In this document: one piece after another, positions 8,487 to 16,852 of the stretch | How the letters are laid out: each line of letters starts with the position of its first letter | How positions within the stretch are numbered: position 1 is the first letter of the stretch | Position numbers and translations under genes: made by a program | From: Clostridiales bacterium | GTDB taxonomy: Bacteria > Bacillota > Clostridia > Christensenellales > DTU072 | Length of the DNA stretch: 64,000 nucleotides | Direction of reading: 5' to 3' | NCBI GenBank assembly: GCA_012800525.1 | Contig: JAAZJD010000037.1 | Location: 1 to 64,000, forward strand | The notes under the pieces: model-generated | What the model was told of the DNA's origin: nothing | The model's database searches: none | What the model saw: the letters and a program-made list of their open reading frames with translations, nothing else

Positions 8487-8516
8487 TTGCATTTAACTTT
8501 ATTTTGTATGTATAAT
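8487..8516 (+). promoter_or_regulatory. Promoter of the AEC transporter gene
   Basis: TTGCAT (8487-8492), an 18-base spacer and a perfect TATAAT (8511-8516). Confidence 0.65.
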
Positions 8517-8557
8517 GTAAACCATTACAAATAAATAACATTTAAAGGATACGATAC

Positions 8558-9511
8558 GTGGAGCTATTTTTAACTACTTTAAAAAGTGTTGTACTATTAT
8601 CTTTAATGGCAGTGCCTGGCTTTTTAATAGCAAAAAAAAAGTTAATTGATATAGATAAATCAGTTAACTTTATCTCTGTTGTTTTACTTTATGTTTGTGG
8701 TCCCTTTGTAACATTTGATGCTTTTTTAAATTCAGAATATAACTCTAGCGTATTAATTAACGGTGCAATAGTATTTGTTTTTACATTTGCATTTCTATCA
8801 ATTATACTTCTTATAAACACAAAGTTTATGACACTATTAAAGGGTAATTGGCATACCCAAAGACAATGTGCATATGGTTCAACACTAAGTAACCTAGGAT
8901 ACATGGGGATACCATTAATGCAACTAATTGCTCCGGGGAACAATACAATAATCTTATATCAGTCCATTGCTTTAATAGCATTTAATTTTGTTGGTTGGAC
9001 TGTAGGTGCATATCAATTAAGCGGCGACAAAAAATACATTAGTATCAAACAAGCCATTCTAAATCCCACAACCATTTCGCTCTTACTTGTGCTACCTTTT
9101 TACATTACAAACACGAATTTTATTAAATATGACTTACGTGGACTACAAAACTCAATTTCACTAATAGCAAAAATGGTAGGCCCACTTGTAATGATTCTTG
9201 TTGGTATCAAAGCCTCTGAAATGAATCTTAAAGAACTATTTTTAGATCCAAATGCTTATGTTGTAAGTGGAGTTAAGTTACTTCTTTTACCTATGGTGGC
9301 TTTTTTGCTTTTAGAGCTAATCAATTTGTTTTATGATGTTTCTCCAATTCGTTTAAACATAATGATTCTTGCGTCTATGCCTGTTGCAAATAATTTAACT
9401 GTGTTTAGTGCAAAGTTAAATTTAGATACAAAATATGCATCAAAGCTTGTTATTCTATCAATGTTGTTTTGTATTATTACAATCCCATTAGCTCTATTTC
9501 TCTATATGTAA
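8558..9511 (+). CDS. AEC-family (auxin efflux carrier-like) transporter
   Basis: A 317-residue integral membrane protein with about ten hydrophobic segments, arranged as two five-helix halves with a hydrophilic middle near residues 150-165. Family-like blocks include the N-terminal VPGFLIAKKKLID, the central STLSNLGYMGIPLM (polar break with conserved Asn-Gly-Gly/Gly-Tyr-Met type pattern) and the C-terminal ILASMPVANNLTVFSAKLNLDTKYASKLVILS. Bacterial AEC proteins export or import organic acids such as malate or amino-acid derivatives; the substrate here cannot be told. The start is GTG at 8558 with AAAGGA upstream. It stands alone. Confidence 0.87.
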   Translation: MELFLTTLKSVVLLSLMAVPGFLIAKKKLIDIDKSVNFISVVLLYVCGPFVTFDAFLNSEYNSSVLINGAIVFVFTFAFLSIILLINTKFMTLLKGNWHTQRQCAYGSTLSNLGYMGIPLMQLIAPGNNTIILYQSIALIAFNFVGWTVGAYQLSGDKKYISIKQAILNPTTISLLLVLPFYITNTNFIKYDLRGLQNSISLIAKMVGPLVMILVGIKASEMNLKELFLDPNAYVVSGVKLLLLPMVAFLLLELINLFYDVSPIRLNIMILASMPVANNLTVFSAKLNLDTKYASKLVILSMLFCIITIPLALFLYM

Positions 9512-9546
9512 TTATTTTGTTGCATGTTATTAAATGCTGAATTTGT

Positions 9547-9576
9547 TTGATATTACACACTTAAACATAATATAAT
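9547..9576 (+). promoter_or_regulatory. Promoter of the DUF1858 gene
   Basis: TTGATA (9547-9552), an 18-base spacer and a perfect TATAAT (9571-9576), with the start about 35 bases before the ATG. Confidence 0.7.
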
Positions 9577-9617
9577 AAGCAATAGACACAACGTTTAATT
9601 TAAGTGAGGTTATACAT

Positions 9618-9821
9618 ATGGGAAAAATTACTAAAGAAAACAAAATAATTGAAGCATTACAATTTGGCAACCAAGAAGCTGTCGCCGAAGTTTTATATTC
9701 TTTTGGGATGCATTGTCTTGGATGTGCTATGTCAAGAGGCGAAACGCTTGAAGAAGCTGCAGCTGTTCATGGAATAGATGTCGATGAACTAGTTGAAGCA
9801 ATCAATGATGTTCTAAAATAA
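9618..9821 (+). CDS. DUF1858 redox-disulfide protein
   Basis: A 67-residue protein with the DUF1858 pattern: a helical start, then GMHCLGCAMSRGETLEEAAAVHGIDVDELVEAIN. The CxxC pair is Cys33 and Cys36. The family includes small domains associated with hybrid-cluster proteins or fused to methyltransferases and is thought to bind metal or act as a thiol/disulfide element. The ATG has GAGG upstream. A TtcA-like enzyme that itself needs cysteine chemistry follows, separated by a terminator-like region. Confidence 0.85.
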   Translation: MGKITKENKIIEALQFGNQEAVAEVLYSFGMHCLGCAMSRGETLEEAAAVHGIDVDELVEAINDVLK

Positions 9822-9842
9822 AAGACTATTACATAAATTGAT

Positions 9843-9878
9843 GGACTTTAAGGCTTTAAGGTCCAAAACCTTATAAGC
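9843..9878 (+). promoter_or_regulatory. Possible attenuator: two mutually exclusive hairpins
   Basis: A 9-bp stem pairs 9843-9851 with 9856-9864 (one G-U pair, loop GGCT). An alternative stem pairs 9853-9861 with 9869-9878 (nine pairs, one bulged T at 9874). The alternative uses bases of the first stem and also covers the 5' arm of the terminator at 9876. This is the geometry of a terminator/antiterminator switch, but only base pairing supports it. Confidence 0.4.
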
Positions 9879-9896
9879 TGCCTATCGCAGCTTTTT
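9876..9896 (+). terminator. Rho-independent terminator before the ttcA-like gene
   Basis: AGCTGC-CTATC-GCAGCT followed by TTTT. It ends only about eight bases before the ATG of the next gene. It either ends the DUF1858 transcript or conditionally controls the downstream gene. Confidence 0.75.
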
Positions 9897-9903
9897 ATTT
9901 AGT

Positions 9904-10641
9904 ATGAGAAAGATATTAAGCCTAACAATACGAGCTATAGAAGAATACAAAATGATAGCAAATGGGGACCATATTGCGGTAGGTTTGTCTGGTGGCAAAG
10001 ATAGCATAGTCCTCCTAAAAGCCTTATCCCTATATCAAAAATTTTCACCAAACAAATTTGAGCTGAGTGCCATTCATATCGATTTAGGATTTAAAGATGT
10101 TGCAGAAAATAGATTTGATGAGATACAAAAATTTTGTGACAATTTAAACATACCATTCTATATTGTAAAAACAGATCTTTACCATGTCATTTTTGAAGAT
10201 AGAAAAGAAAATCGACCTTGCAGTCTATGTTCAAAAATGCGTAGAGGTGCATTAAATAATAAAGCTGTAGACATTAAAGCCAATAAAGTTGCTTTAGGAC
10301 ATAATAAAGAAGATTTAATCGAAACTTTTTTATTGTCATTTATATATGAAGGAAGACTAGCAGTTTTTAAGCCAACTTCATATTTAGATAGGACAAATAT
10401 AACTGTCATTCGCCCTCTAATACTTAATGCCGAAGGAGATATTAAAGCGACTGCTAAAAGATTAAATATGCCTGTGCTCAACAATCCTTGCCCTATGGAT
10501 AAAACATCACAAAGAGCATATATGAAAGATTTAACAAAACATATATGCAAAGATATTCCATTTGCTAAAGATAGAATGTTTGATGCAATAATCAATCCTC
10601 AAAGATATGATTTGTTTTCTACAAACGATAACAAAGAATAG
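9904..10641 (+). CDS. TtcA/TilS-type PP-loop tRNA-thiolation ATPase
   Basis: A 245-residue enzyme. The PP-loop SGGKDS is at 29-34, a CxxC pair at Cys106/Cys109 (RPCSLCSKMRRG), the GHNKEDLIETF block at 132-142 and a third cysteine at 196 (NPCPMDKTSQR). This matches TtcA, which uses ATP and an Fe-S cluster to make 2-thiocytidine at tRNA position 32. Archaeal and clostridial relatives may thiolate other sites. The start MRKILSLTIRAIEEYKMI agrees with the family, yet no Shine-Dalgarno is present: the U-tract of a terminator lies directly upstream. A leaderless start or attenuated read-through is possible. Confidence 0.87.
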   Translation: MRKILSLTIRAIEEYKMIANGDHIAVGLSGGKDSIVLLKALSLYQKFSPNKFELSAIHIDLGFKDVAENRFDEIQKFCDNLNIPFYIVKTDLYHVIFEDRKENRPCSLCSKMRRGALNNKAVDIKANKVALGHNKEDLIETFLLSFIYEGRLAVFKPTSYLDRTNITVIRPLILNAEGDIKATAKRLNMPVLNNPCPMDKTSQRAYMKDLTKHICKDIPFAKDRMFDAIINPQRYDLFSTNDNKE

Positions 10642-10686
10642 GTTCAAAATCAAAATACACCAATAAATAATTAAGGAGAATTATAA

Positions 10687-11439
10687 ATGCCTAAAAAAGA
10701 AAACAAAATAAAAACTATTTTTTCACTCTTTTTTACCTTTTTAAAAATTGGAGCATTCACTTTTGGTGGCGGATATGCAATGATTAGCATACTTGAAAGA
10801 GATCTTGTGGAAAATAAAAAATGGCTTACAGAAGATGAAATGACAACTGTAATTGCAATAGCTGAATCAACGCCTGGCCCAATAGCAATAAATTCTGCAA
10901 CATATGTTGGTGCTAAACTTGGTGGTTTTTTAGGCGCCCTTTTGGCATCAACCGCTGTCATGCTTCCATCTATTATCATAATAGTATTAATATCTCTTGG
11001 TATAGAAAAATTTAGCTCTAATAATTACTTTAAATGGGCTTTTATGGGGATTAAAGCAGCAGTGGCCGCTTTGATTTTAAATGCTGCTTTAAGATTTTTA
11101 TCTGTTTTCAAAGATCTCAAAAAACCAATATATTATATCGTTTTTGTGGCATCTCTTGCACTTTCTCTATTATCTAGTTTTCACGTTATAAAGTTTGATG
11201 TAGTTTTTATTATTTTACTCGCTGCTATAACTGGAATTATATATGGTGCTATTAAGAGATCTACAGAGAGAAAAAAGCAAACATTAAATATAGAAAAAGA
11301 TGAATCTTTAACTAAAAACAACGATACAAATGATGAAACTAGCATACTAGACCATGATATAAATTTAACAAACAATCTTGCCAAGCTTGATGATGCTAAC
11401 AGTTCTTCCAATAAAAGCAATGATGGAGGGAATCTATGA
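10687..11439 (+). CDS. Chromate transporter family protein, first half (with hydrophilic tail)
   Basis: The 250-residue product contains the CHR-family block FLKIGAFTFGGGYAMISILERDLVENKKWLTEDE then IAESTPGPIAINSATYVGAKLGG, near residues 15-80. This is the signature of ChrA half-proteins; six or so hydrophobic segments end near residue 185. Short CHR proteins occur as paired genes, as here, and together act as a chromate/sulfate-type anion transporter, although the true substrate in anaerobes is uncertain. The last ~65 residues are hydrophilic, rich in Asn, Asp, Ser and Lys, and unusual for the family. AAGGAG precedes the ATG. Its TGA overlaps the next ATG (ATGA). Confidence 0.9.
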   Translation: MPKKENKIKTIFSLFFTFLKIGAFTFGGGYAMISILERDLVENKKWLTEDEMTTVIAIAESTPGPIAINSATYVGAKLGGFLGALLASTAVMLPSIIIIVLISLGIEKFSSNNYFKWAFMGIKAAVAALILNAALRFLSVFKDLKKPIYYIVFVASLALSLLSSFHVIKFDVVFIILLAAITGIIYGAIKRSTERKKQTLNIEKDESLTKNNDTNDETSILDHDINLTNNLAKLDDANSSSNKSNDGGNL

Positions 11440-12002
11440 ATATATATCTAGATTTATTTTTATCATTTTTTAAAATAGGTCTTTTCACTATAGGTGGTGG
11501 ATATGCAATGATTCCCATCATTTCTTCAACTGTCATTGATAAAGGATGGATAAGTGAAGAAATGCTAATTAACTTTATAGGTATAGCTGAAAGCACACCA
11601 GGACCTTTTGCAGTTAATCTTGGTACTTTTATTGGATTTGAACAAGCAGGGCTTTTAGGGGTGCTCTGCACAAGTCTTGGCTTATTTTTGCCATCATTTA
11701 TTATTATTTTATTGATATTTTATGTTGCTAAAAAAGCCTTAAATAATGCTATTGTTCAAGATGCTATGACCATGATAAAACCAGTCATTCCTGCTTTGAT
11801 TATCACTGCTTTTATTACAATTGCAATCTCTAGTTTTACATTTATAAGTGGGACAACAAGAACTTTTAACCCTTTCAATGTAATATGTACAGCATTGTGT
11901 TTTGTTGTTTTAAGAAAAGCTAAAAAGGTTCACCCAATACTAATCATTATTGCCTCTGCAATATTTGGGATAATTTTCTATGGATTTATTTTCAAAGTAT
12001 AG
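11436..12002 (+). CDS. Chromate transporter family protein, second half
   Basis: A 188-residue membrane protein with FFKIGLFTIGGGYAMIPIIS near the start and IAESTPGPFAVNLGTFIGFEQAG, the same CHR motif as its partner. The two copies are separate homologous halves, probably forming a heterodimer with opposite topologies. The ATG overlaps the partner's TGA by four bases, with GGAGG upstream, so the pair is translationally coupled. Confidence 0.9.
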   Translation: MNIYLDLFLSFFKIGLFTIGGGYAMIPIISSTVIDKGWISEEMLINFIGIAESTPGPFAVNLGTFIGFEQAGLLGVLCTSLGLFLPSFIIILLIFYVAKKALNNAIVQDAMTMIKPVIPALIITAFITIAISSFTFISGTTRTFNPFNVICTALCFVVLRKAKKVHPILIIIASAIFGIIFYGFIFKV

Positions 12003-12035
12003 TTAACTATTAATGGCTTTGGTTAAATAATCTAA

Positions 12036-13709
12036 TTACTCTTCTATTTGTTGTACTCCATCACTATCATTAAACGATTCTACTGTGTCTTTCGAAAAAT
12101 CTTCATTGTTTTCACTGCCACTACTATTTTCCCAATTTTCTTTTTTATTAAAACATAAATTGAGGGTTTCTTCTGATGGGACTTCTTTTTTAATAAAAAA
12201 CCCAATAGGAGTCAATAGCATAGATTGAGCCATGACAATAGTACCTATTACAGGAGCTCTTTTAACACCAGTTTGCAATAATCCCACAAATGAACTGCCA
12301 CCACCTAATTTCCCAAAGACAAAAACTAAAACAATTGTTGTAACTAAACATGAAATTATTGAAATATATACACCAGTTTTTGTAGCTTTTTTGGAATACA
12401 AACCATATATATATGGTCCAATGAAGCAACCAGCAAGAGTCCCCCACGATAAAGACATTAAGATAACAATGCCGTTAATTTCTAAAATCGCTAAAATTGC
12501 CGACAACATCACAAAAACAAAACTTAAACTTCTAACAACTATTGCTACCACCTTATCATCATCTTTTCTCCCTGAATATTTTTGAAACACATCCACTCCC
12601 AGTGAAGATGCAGAAACTAAAGCTACTGAAGATAAAGTCGACATACTTGCAGATACAATTAAGACACAAATGAAACCTAACACACCAAAGGTAAACAAGG
12701 GATTACTCAAAAGCATATTCGGAACCGCATTTTTTAGCTCAGCTGATGTTATATCTGGATTAAATAACCTTATAAAGCTTCCATTTAAATATGCAGAAAC
12801 ACCTATTATAATTGCAAATACCGTTGATATTATCATACCTTTATTGATTGCAGATTTATCCTTGATTGCATAAAATTTTTGGACAGATTGTGGTACAGCC
12901 CATACCCCAAAAGATGTTAAAAATACATTAAACATAATAATGATGCCGGGCCTATCTAAAAACCCCACTCCGTCTGCAACTTTTGGAACCATGCCATAGC
13001 CCATTTCAGTTAATCTTTTTAATCCTTCAAAACCATTAACTTCCTTTGATGCAAACATCAAAGCGAGCATTACCACTACACCTACTAGCATAATTATTCC
13101 TTGAATGAAATTTGACAATGCATTAGCAAAATAGCCACCAACAAACAAATAAAGTCCAGTTAAAATAGCCATTATGAATATAATCCACTTAAAATCTATG
13201 CCAAATACGGCTTCACATAAATAGCCGACTCCTTGATATACAGAAGTTGAATATGGAATTAACAAAACAAAAATCAAAATAGCAGTAATTAATCTCAAGT
13301 TTCTAGACTCATAGCGTTTTTCAAAAAAACCAGGCATTGTATTTGTGTCTAATCTTTGTGTCATTCGTCTCGTTGGTTCCGCTAAAATAATCCATGCTAA
13401 AAGAGAACCAACTAATCCATTAAAAATACCTATCCATATTGAAGAAAGCCCAATATTTCCACCAAAAGTGCCAGCGTAGCCTACAAAAACGACTGCAGAA
13501 AAATATGTTGTTCCGTAACCAAAAGCTGAAAACCATGCACCGACGGATCTATTTCCTATAAGATAAGCATCTATGCCTTTAGCCTTTTTTTGTGTCACTA
13601 TGACCACAACTACCATGGCTACAACATAAAGTGCAAAAACCAAATAGGCTTGCCACCTATCACTATTTGACCTCGCCATTAACAACATTGCATTAACTTG
13701 ATTTGACAT
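12036..13709 (-). CDS. SSS-family sodium:solute symporter
   Basis: A 557-residue membrane protein with about 13 hydrophobic segments. It has the family blocks AYLIGNRSVGAWFSAFGYGTTYFSA and GYFANALSNFIQG, plus the Na+-site segment VSASMSTLSSVALVSASS in TM8, as in PutP/PanF-type transporters. It couples Na+ entry to uptake of a small solute (amino acid, sugar or carboxylate); the substrate cannot be inferred from context. The last ~45 residues form an acidic Ser/Asn/Glu tail. GGAG lies upstream of the ATG at 13709. It converges with the chromate-transporter pair. Confidence 0.9.
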   Translation of the reverse strand: MSNQVNAMLLMARSNSDRWQAYLVFALYVVAMVVVVIVTQKKAKGIDAYLIGNRSVGAWFSAFGYGTTYFSAVVFVGYAGTFGGNIGLSSIWIGIFNGLVGSLLAWIILAEPTRRMTQRLDTNTMPGFFEKRYESRNLRLITAILIFVLLIPYSTSVYQGVGYLCEAVFGIDFKWIIFIMAILTGLYLFVGGYFANALSNFIQGIIMLVGVVVMLALMFASKEVNGFEGLKRLTEMGYGMVPKVADGVGFLDRPGIIIMFNVFLTSFGVWAVPQSVQKFYAIKDKSAINKGMIISTVFAIIIGVSAYLNGSFIRLFNPDITSAELKNAVPNMLLSNPLFTFGVLGFICVLIVSASMSTLSSVALVSASSLGVDVFQKYSGRKDDDKVVAIVVRSLSFVFVMLSAILAILEINGIVILMSLSWGTLAGCFIGPYIYGLYSKKATKTGVYISIISCLVTTIVLVFVFGKLGGGSSFVGLLQTGVKRAPVIGTIVMAQSMLLTPIGFFIKKEVPSEETLNLCFNKKENWENSSGSENNEDFSKDTVESFNDSDGVQQIEE

Positions 13710-13800
13710 ATTATAATTTCTCCAAAACTTTATATATTTATTTTGTATTTAGTATATATTTTTACACACTTTTAAGCAATCATTAGCTAATTAAATATTT

Positions 13801-13911
13801 ACTTTCACTCATGTTGGTACAGCGACTAGGTATTGCTATTTAAGTTGATCATTTATGGACACTTTACTTTACAAGTTACAGCTTTCACTCATATTGCCGA
13901 GCATTCAACAT
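13801..13911 (+). repeat. Degenerate intergenic repeats
   Basis: Near-copies of CTTTCACTCATRTTG occur at 13802-13816 and 13884-13898. A weaker ACTTTA...TTACAGCT copy begins at 13863, 62 bases after the first. They lie in the 238-base gap upstream of the SSS symporter. Their function is unknown and they resemble a set of repeats at 33846-33996. Confidence 0.4.
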
Positions 13912-13947
13912 TTCATTTAAATAAGATAATATTCTTTAGTGTTAGTG

Positions 13948-14589
13948 TTATTTTATGTATTTATCAATTATTTCCTTTGGAATTTCACAATTTCGATTAT
14001 AGATTTTATCATCTTCACTTGTAATTTCTCTTACTACTTTGCAAGGATTGCCAACCGCTACTACATTTGGGGGAATATCTTTAGTGACAATACTACCTGC
14101 TCCAATAACTGAATTCTCTCCTATTTTCACTCCAGGCAATATGACAGCACCCGCTCCTATCCAAACTCTCTCACCAATGTGCACTGGTAAATTATATTGA
14201 AAATTTGCTTTTCTTAAAGTTGGTGATATTGGGTGGCTTGCTGTTGCAATTACGACATTTGGAGCAATCATTGTATTAGCACCTATATAGATATATGTAT
14301 CATCAACCAAAGTAAGTCCAAAATTGGCATATACATTATCTCCTAAATGAACATTTTTCCCTCCAAAATTTGAGTAAAATGGAGGTTCAATATAACAATT
14401 TTTTCCAACACTTGCAAACATTCTTTTCATCATCAATGTTCTTCTTAAAATTCCAAATAAAGAAGATTTAATTCTATTAAATTTTTGCATTCTCTTGATA
14501 CATCTCCATTGCTTAATCATCAAATCTTTCGAGTCTGGCAAATATAATTGCTTTGTATGTAATTGATCAAAAACAGAACCATTTTTCAT
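13948..14589 (-). CDS. Hexapeptide-repeat O-acetyltransferase (Maa/LacA type)
   Basis: A 213-residue protein with an N-terminal helical part and a left-handed beta-helix of hexapeptide repeats (IYIGANTMIAPNVVI, VHIGERVWIGAGAVILPGVKIGENSVIGAGSIV). The catalytic His lies in IATASHPISP. C-terminal NPCKVVREI is typical of maltose/galactoside acetyltransferases, which transfer acetyl from acetyl-CoA to sugar hydroxyls. It is the last gene of the tyrS-ksgA run, 9 bases after ksgA. The natural acceptor is unknown; the family often detoxifies or decorates sugars. Confidence 0.87.
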   Translation of the reverse strand: MKNGSVFDQLHTKQLYLPDSKDLMIKQWRCIKRMQKFNRIKSSLFGILRRTLMMKRMFASVGKNCYIEPPFYSNFGGKNVHLGDNVYANFGLTLVDDTYIYIGANTMIAPNVVIATASHPISPTLRKANFQYNLPVHIGERVWIGAGAVILPGVKIGENSVIGAGSIVTKDIPPNVVAVGNPCKVVREITSEDDKIYNRNCEIPKEIIDKYIK

Positions 14590-14598
14590 AACTACTCC

Positions 14599-15426
14599 CT
14601 ATAAATATCCTTTTTTCACCATTTCATTTGAAATGATAACATAGTCTTCAATGCTTAAAGCCTCACCCCTAATATTTTTATCAAACCCTAAGCCTTCAAG
14701 CATGTCAGTCACATCTTCTTTACCTACTTTTGGAAAATTTTGATTTATATTATTTGCAAAAGTTTTTCGCCTCATTTGAAAACCTGCTTTAATTAATCTC
14801 TTTAAATGGGCCTTATTTTCCATTTTATACTTATTTCTATTTATCATAATATGGACTACTGAACTATCCACTTTGGGAATAGGTTTAAATGAAAAGCGAC
14901 TAATTTTTCTTTTAATAACTGCATCCCCTTCAAGCTGTAAAGCAAGGGTTATCGCACCATAATCAGGTGTATTTGGCCTGGCAATTAATCTTCTAGCCAC
15001 CTCTTCTTGCACCATTAAAGTCAAGGACTTGACTGGCAACTCACTTTCTAAAAAATACATTATTAATTGAGTTGTAATGTAATATGGGATATTAGCAACT
15101 ACTTTGAAATCATTGCAAATTATATCAAAAAAATCTTGATGATTTATCTTTAAAATATTTTTAAAAACAATCTCTACATTATCTAATCCTTTTAAACTTT
15201 CTTCAAGTATTGGCAAAAGATCTCTATCAACCTCAAAAGAAAAAACTTTCTTTGCTGTTTTTGATAACACCCTTGTGAGTGTCCCAGACCCTGTTCCTAT
15301 TTCAACAACAACATCATTTTCATCAATTTTTGCATCTAAAACAATTGCATCTAAAAGCTTAGTGTCAAAAATAAAGTTTTGACCTAGGGATTTTTTGTAT
15401 TTGAATTTTGCTAACAATTCTTTCAT
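14599..15426 (-). CDS. rsmA: 16S rRNA dimethyladenosine transferase
   Basis: A 275-residue KsgA/RsmA. The SAM-binding block VVEIGTGSGTLTRVL is near residues 40-55, the catalytic VANIPYYITT near 112-121, and QKEVARRL-like VQEEVARRLIARP follows. The C-terminal helical domain has QMRRKTFANNI. It dimethylates A1518 and A1519 of 16S rRNA late in 30S assembly. It follows the radical SAM gene after 15 bases in the tatD-linked operon. In most Firmicutes rnmV lies between tatD and ksgA, but not here. Confidence 0.95.
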   Translation of the reverse strand: MKELLAKFKYKKSLGQNFIFDTKLLDAIVLDAKIDENDVVVEIGTGSGTLTRVLSKTAKKVFSFEVDRDLLPILEESLKGLDNVEIVFKNILKINHQDFFDIICNDFKVVANIPYYITTQLIMYFLESELPVKSLTLMVQEEVARRLIARPNTPDYGAITLALQLEGDAVIKRKISRFSFKPIPKVDSSVVHIMINRNKYKMENKAHLKRLIKAGFQMRRKTFANNINQNFPKVGKEDVTDMLEGLGFDKNIRGEALSIEDYVIISNEMVKKGYL

Positions 15427-15441
15427 AAAATGCCCTAAAAT

Positions 15442-16050
15442 TTAAGGAGTATATTCTCGTATCCTATATTCAACTCCAAGTTTTTGTGCAATTTCCTTGC
15501 ATTTTTTTATAGAATCTTTAGGTATAACATCGACCACTGAAAAAATAACCCTATCAACATATTTTTTACTTTTCATTGCAAAATCTTGTATTTCTTCAAA
15601 CACCCCTTCACCATAAATTGAATGACAAATTTTTTGATATTTCTCAGGAGTCGCCTCATTCAATGATATGTTTACGATATCTATTGCCCCTTTAAGTAAT
15701 GGTGTTATATCTTTTTTATTGATTAAGTTACCTTGTCCATTAGTATTTAATCTTGTTATTTTTTCTTTAGATTTAAAATATTTCCCAAGCTCTACTAGTT
15801 CATTGATTCTATATGTAGGTTCCCCATAACCACAAAAAACAATTTCTTTAGCTTTGATTAAATCTTCTTCACTAATAGAATCTATAACCTCTTGAACGCT
15901 AGGCTCATATTCTAACCACAAATTGTAGTTTAAATCAGTAAAACAATTTGTTTTTCTAATGCAAAAATCACAACTGTTAGAACATTTGTTTGTTAAATTT
16001 ACATATATATTATTATCACCATAGTTATACGAAAACTGTCTATCTTTCAT
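15442..16050 (-). CDS. TatD-linked radical SAM protein
   Basis: A 202-residue protein with the radical SAM CxxxCxxC cluster motif in NLTNKCSNSCDFCIRK near residues 19-34, then FCGYGEPTYR (GGEP-like SAM contact) and RLNTNGQGNL. Size and context match the 'radical SAM protein, TatD family-associated' group, whose reaction is unknown. It is 17 bases after tatD and 15 before ksgA, so probably co-translated. There is no extra Cys cluster for a second Fe-S centre beyond scattered cysteines. Confidence 0.88.
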   Translation of the reverse strand: MKDRQFSYNYGDNNIYVNLTNKCSNSCDFCIRKTNCFTDLNYNLWLEYEPSVQEVIDSISEEDLIKAKEIVFCGYGEPTYRINELVELGKYFKSKEKITRLNTNGQGNLINKKDITPLLKGAIDIVNISLNEATPEKYQKICHSIYGEGVFEEIQDFAMKSKKYVDRVIFSVVDVIPKDSIKKCKEIAQKLGVEYRIREYTP

Positions 16051-16067
16051 AATACTACCTTCCTTTA

Positions 16068-16835
16068 TTAAATTGAAAGTTTACTAAATAACCTATATGC
16101 ATTATTCGTAGTCACTTTTTTTACATCAATTTGGGGTAGCCACTTTTGCATTTGCTCTACCACATATTTTACATATTGGGGATAATTTTGCTTTCCTCTA
16201 AATGGCTGTGGTGCTAAATATGGACTATCTGTTTCAACTAACAACCTATCAATTGGAGTTGCTTCAACAACCGCTTGTTTATTGCTATTTTTAAAAGTAA
16301 TTACCCCGGAAAAACTTATATATAAGCCAAGATCAGCATATAAACTTACCATTTCAGCACTTCCAGAATAGCAATGCATTACTCCCGAATATTTAAGCAA
16401 ATCCCTATTAGCTTTTAAAATTTCATAGCTTCTTTGAAATGCATCTCTAACATGTAAAATCACTGGTAATTTACAATCATAAGCTACCTGAAGCTGTTCA
16501 ATAAAAGCTTTTTCTTGTTGTGCTCTATCGCTGAAATTATAATAAAAATCCAATCCAATCTCGCCATAACCAACAACAGTTTCTTCATGTGCTATTTTAC
16601 TAAAATACAAATAATCATCCTTGGTTGCATTTTTCGCATCGTGTGGATGTATTCCCACTGCCGCATAAATTTCATCATATTGTTTACTTAAATTAACAGC
16701 TTTTTCGCTTGATAACCTATCATATCCAACACAAATTACTTTTGATAAATCATAATTTTTAAAATCTGAAATAATTTGATCAATTTCATTACTATATCTT
16801 TCATCATTTAAATGTGCGTGTGTATCTATTAACAT
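16068..16835 (-). CDS. tatD: TatD-family metal-dependent deoxyribonuclease
   Basis: The 255-residue product begins MLIDTHAHLNDERY (HxH metal site). It has AVGIHPHDAKN, GYGEIGLDFYYN, VILHVRDAF, MHCYSG and LLVETDSPYLAPQPFRGKQN, the full TatD metal-ligand set for a TIM-barrel nuclease. The family acts as 3'-5' exonuclease or AP endonuclease in DNA repair and may have other roles. It follows metG, the usual neighbour in Firmicutes. Confidence 0.94.
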   Translation of the reverse strand: MLIDTHAHLNDERYSNEIDQIISDFKNYDLSKVICVGYDRLSSEKAVNLSKQYDEIYAAVGIHPHDAKNATKDDYLYFSKIAHEETVVGYGEIGLDFYYNFSDRAQQEKAFIEQLQVAYDCKLPVILHVRDAFQRSYEILKANRDLLKYSGVMHCYSGSAEMVSLYADLGLYISFSGVITFKNSNKQAVVEATPIDRLLVETDSPYLAPQPFRGKQNYPQYVKYVVEQMQKWLPQIDVKKVTTNNAYRLFSKLSI

Positions 16836-16852
16836 CCCTTTTCACCATATAA

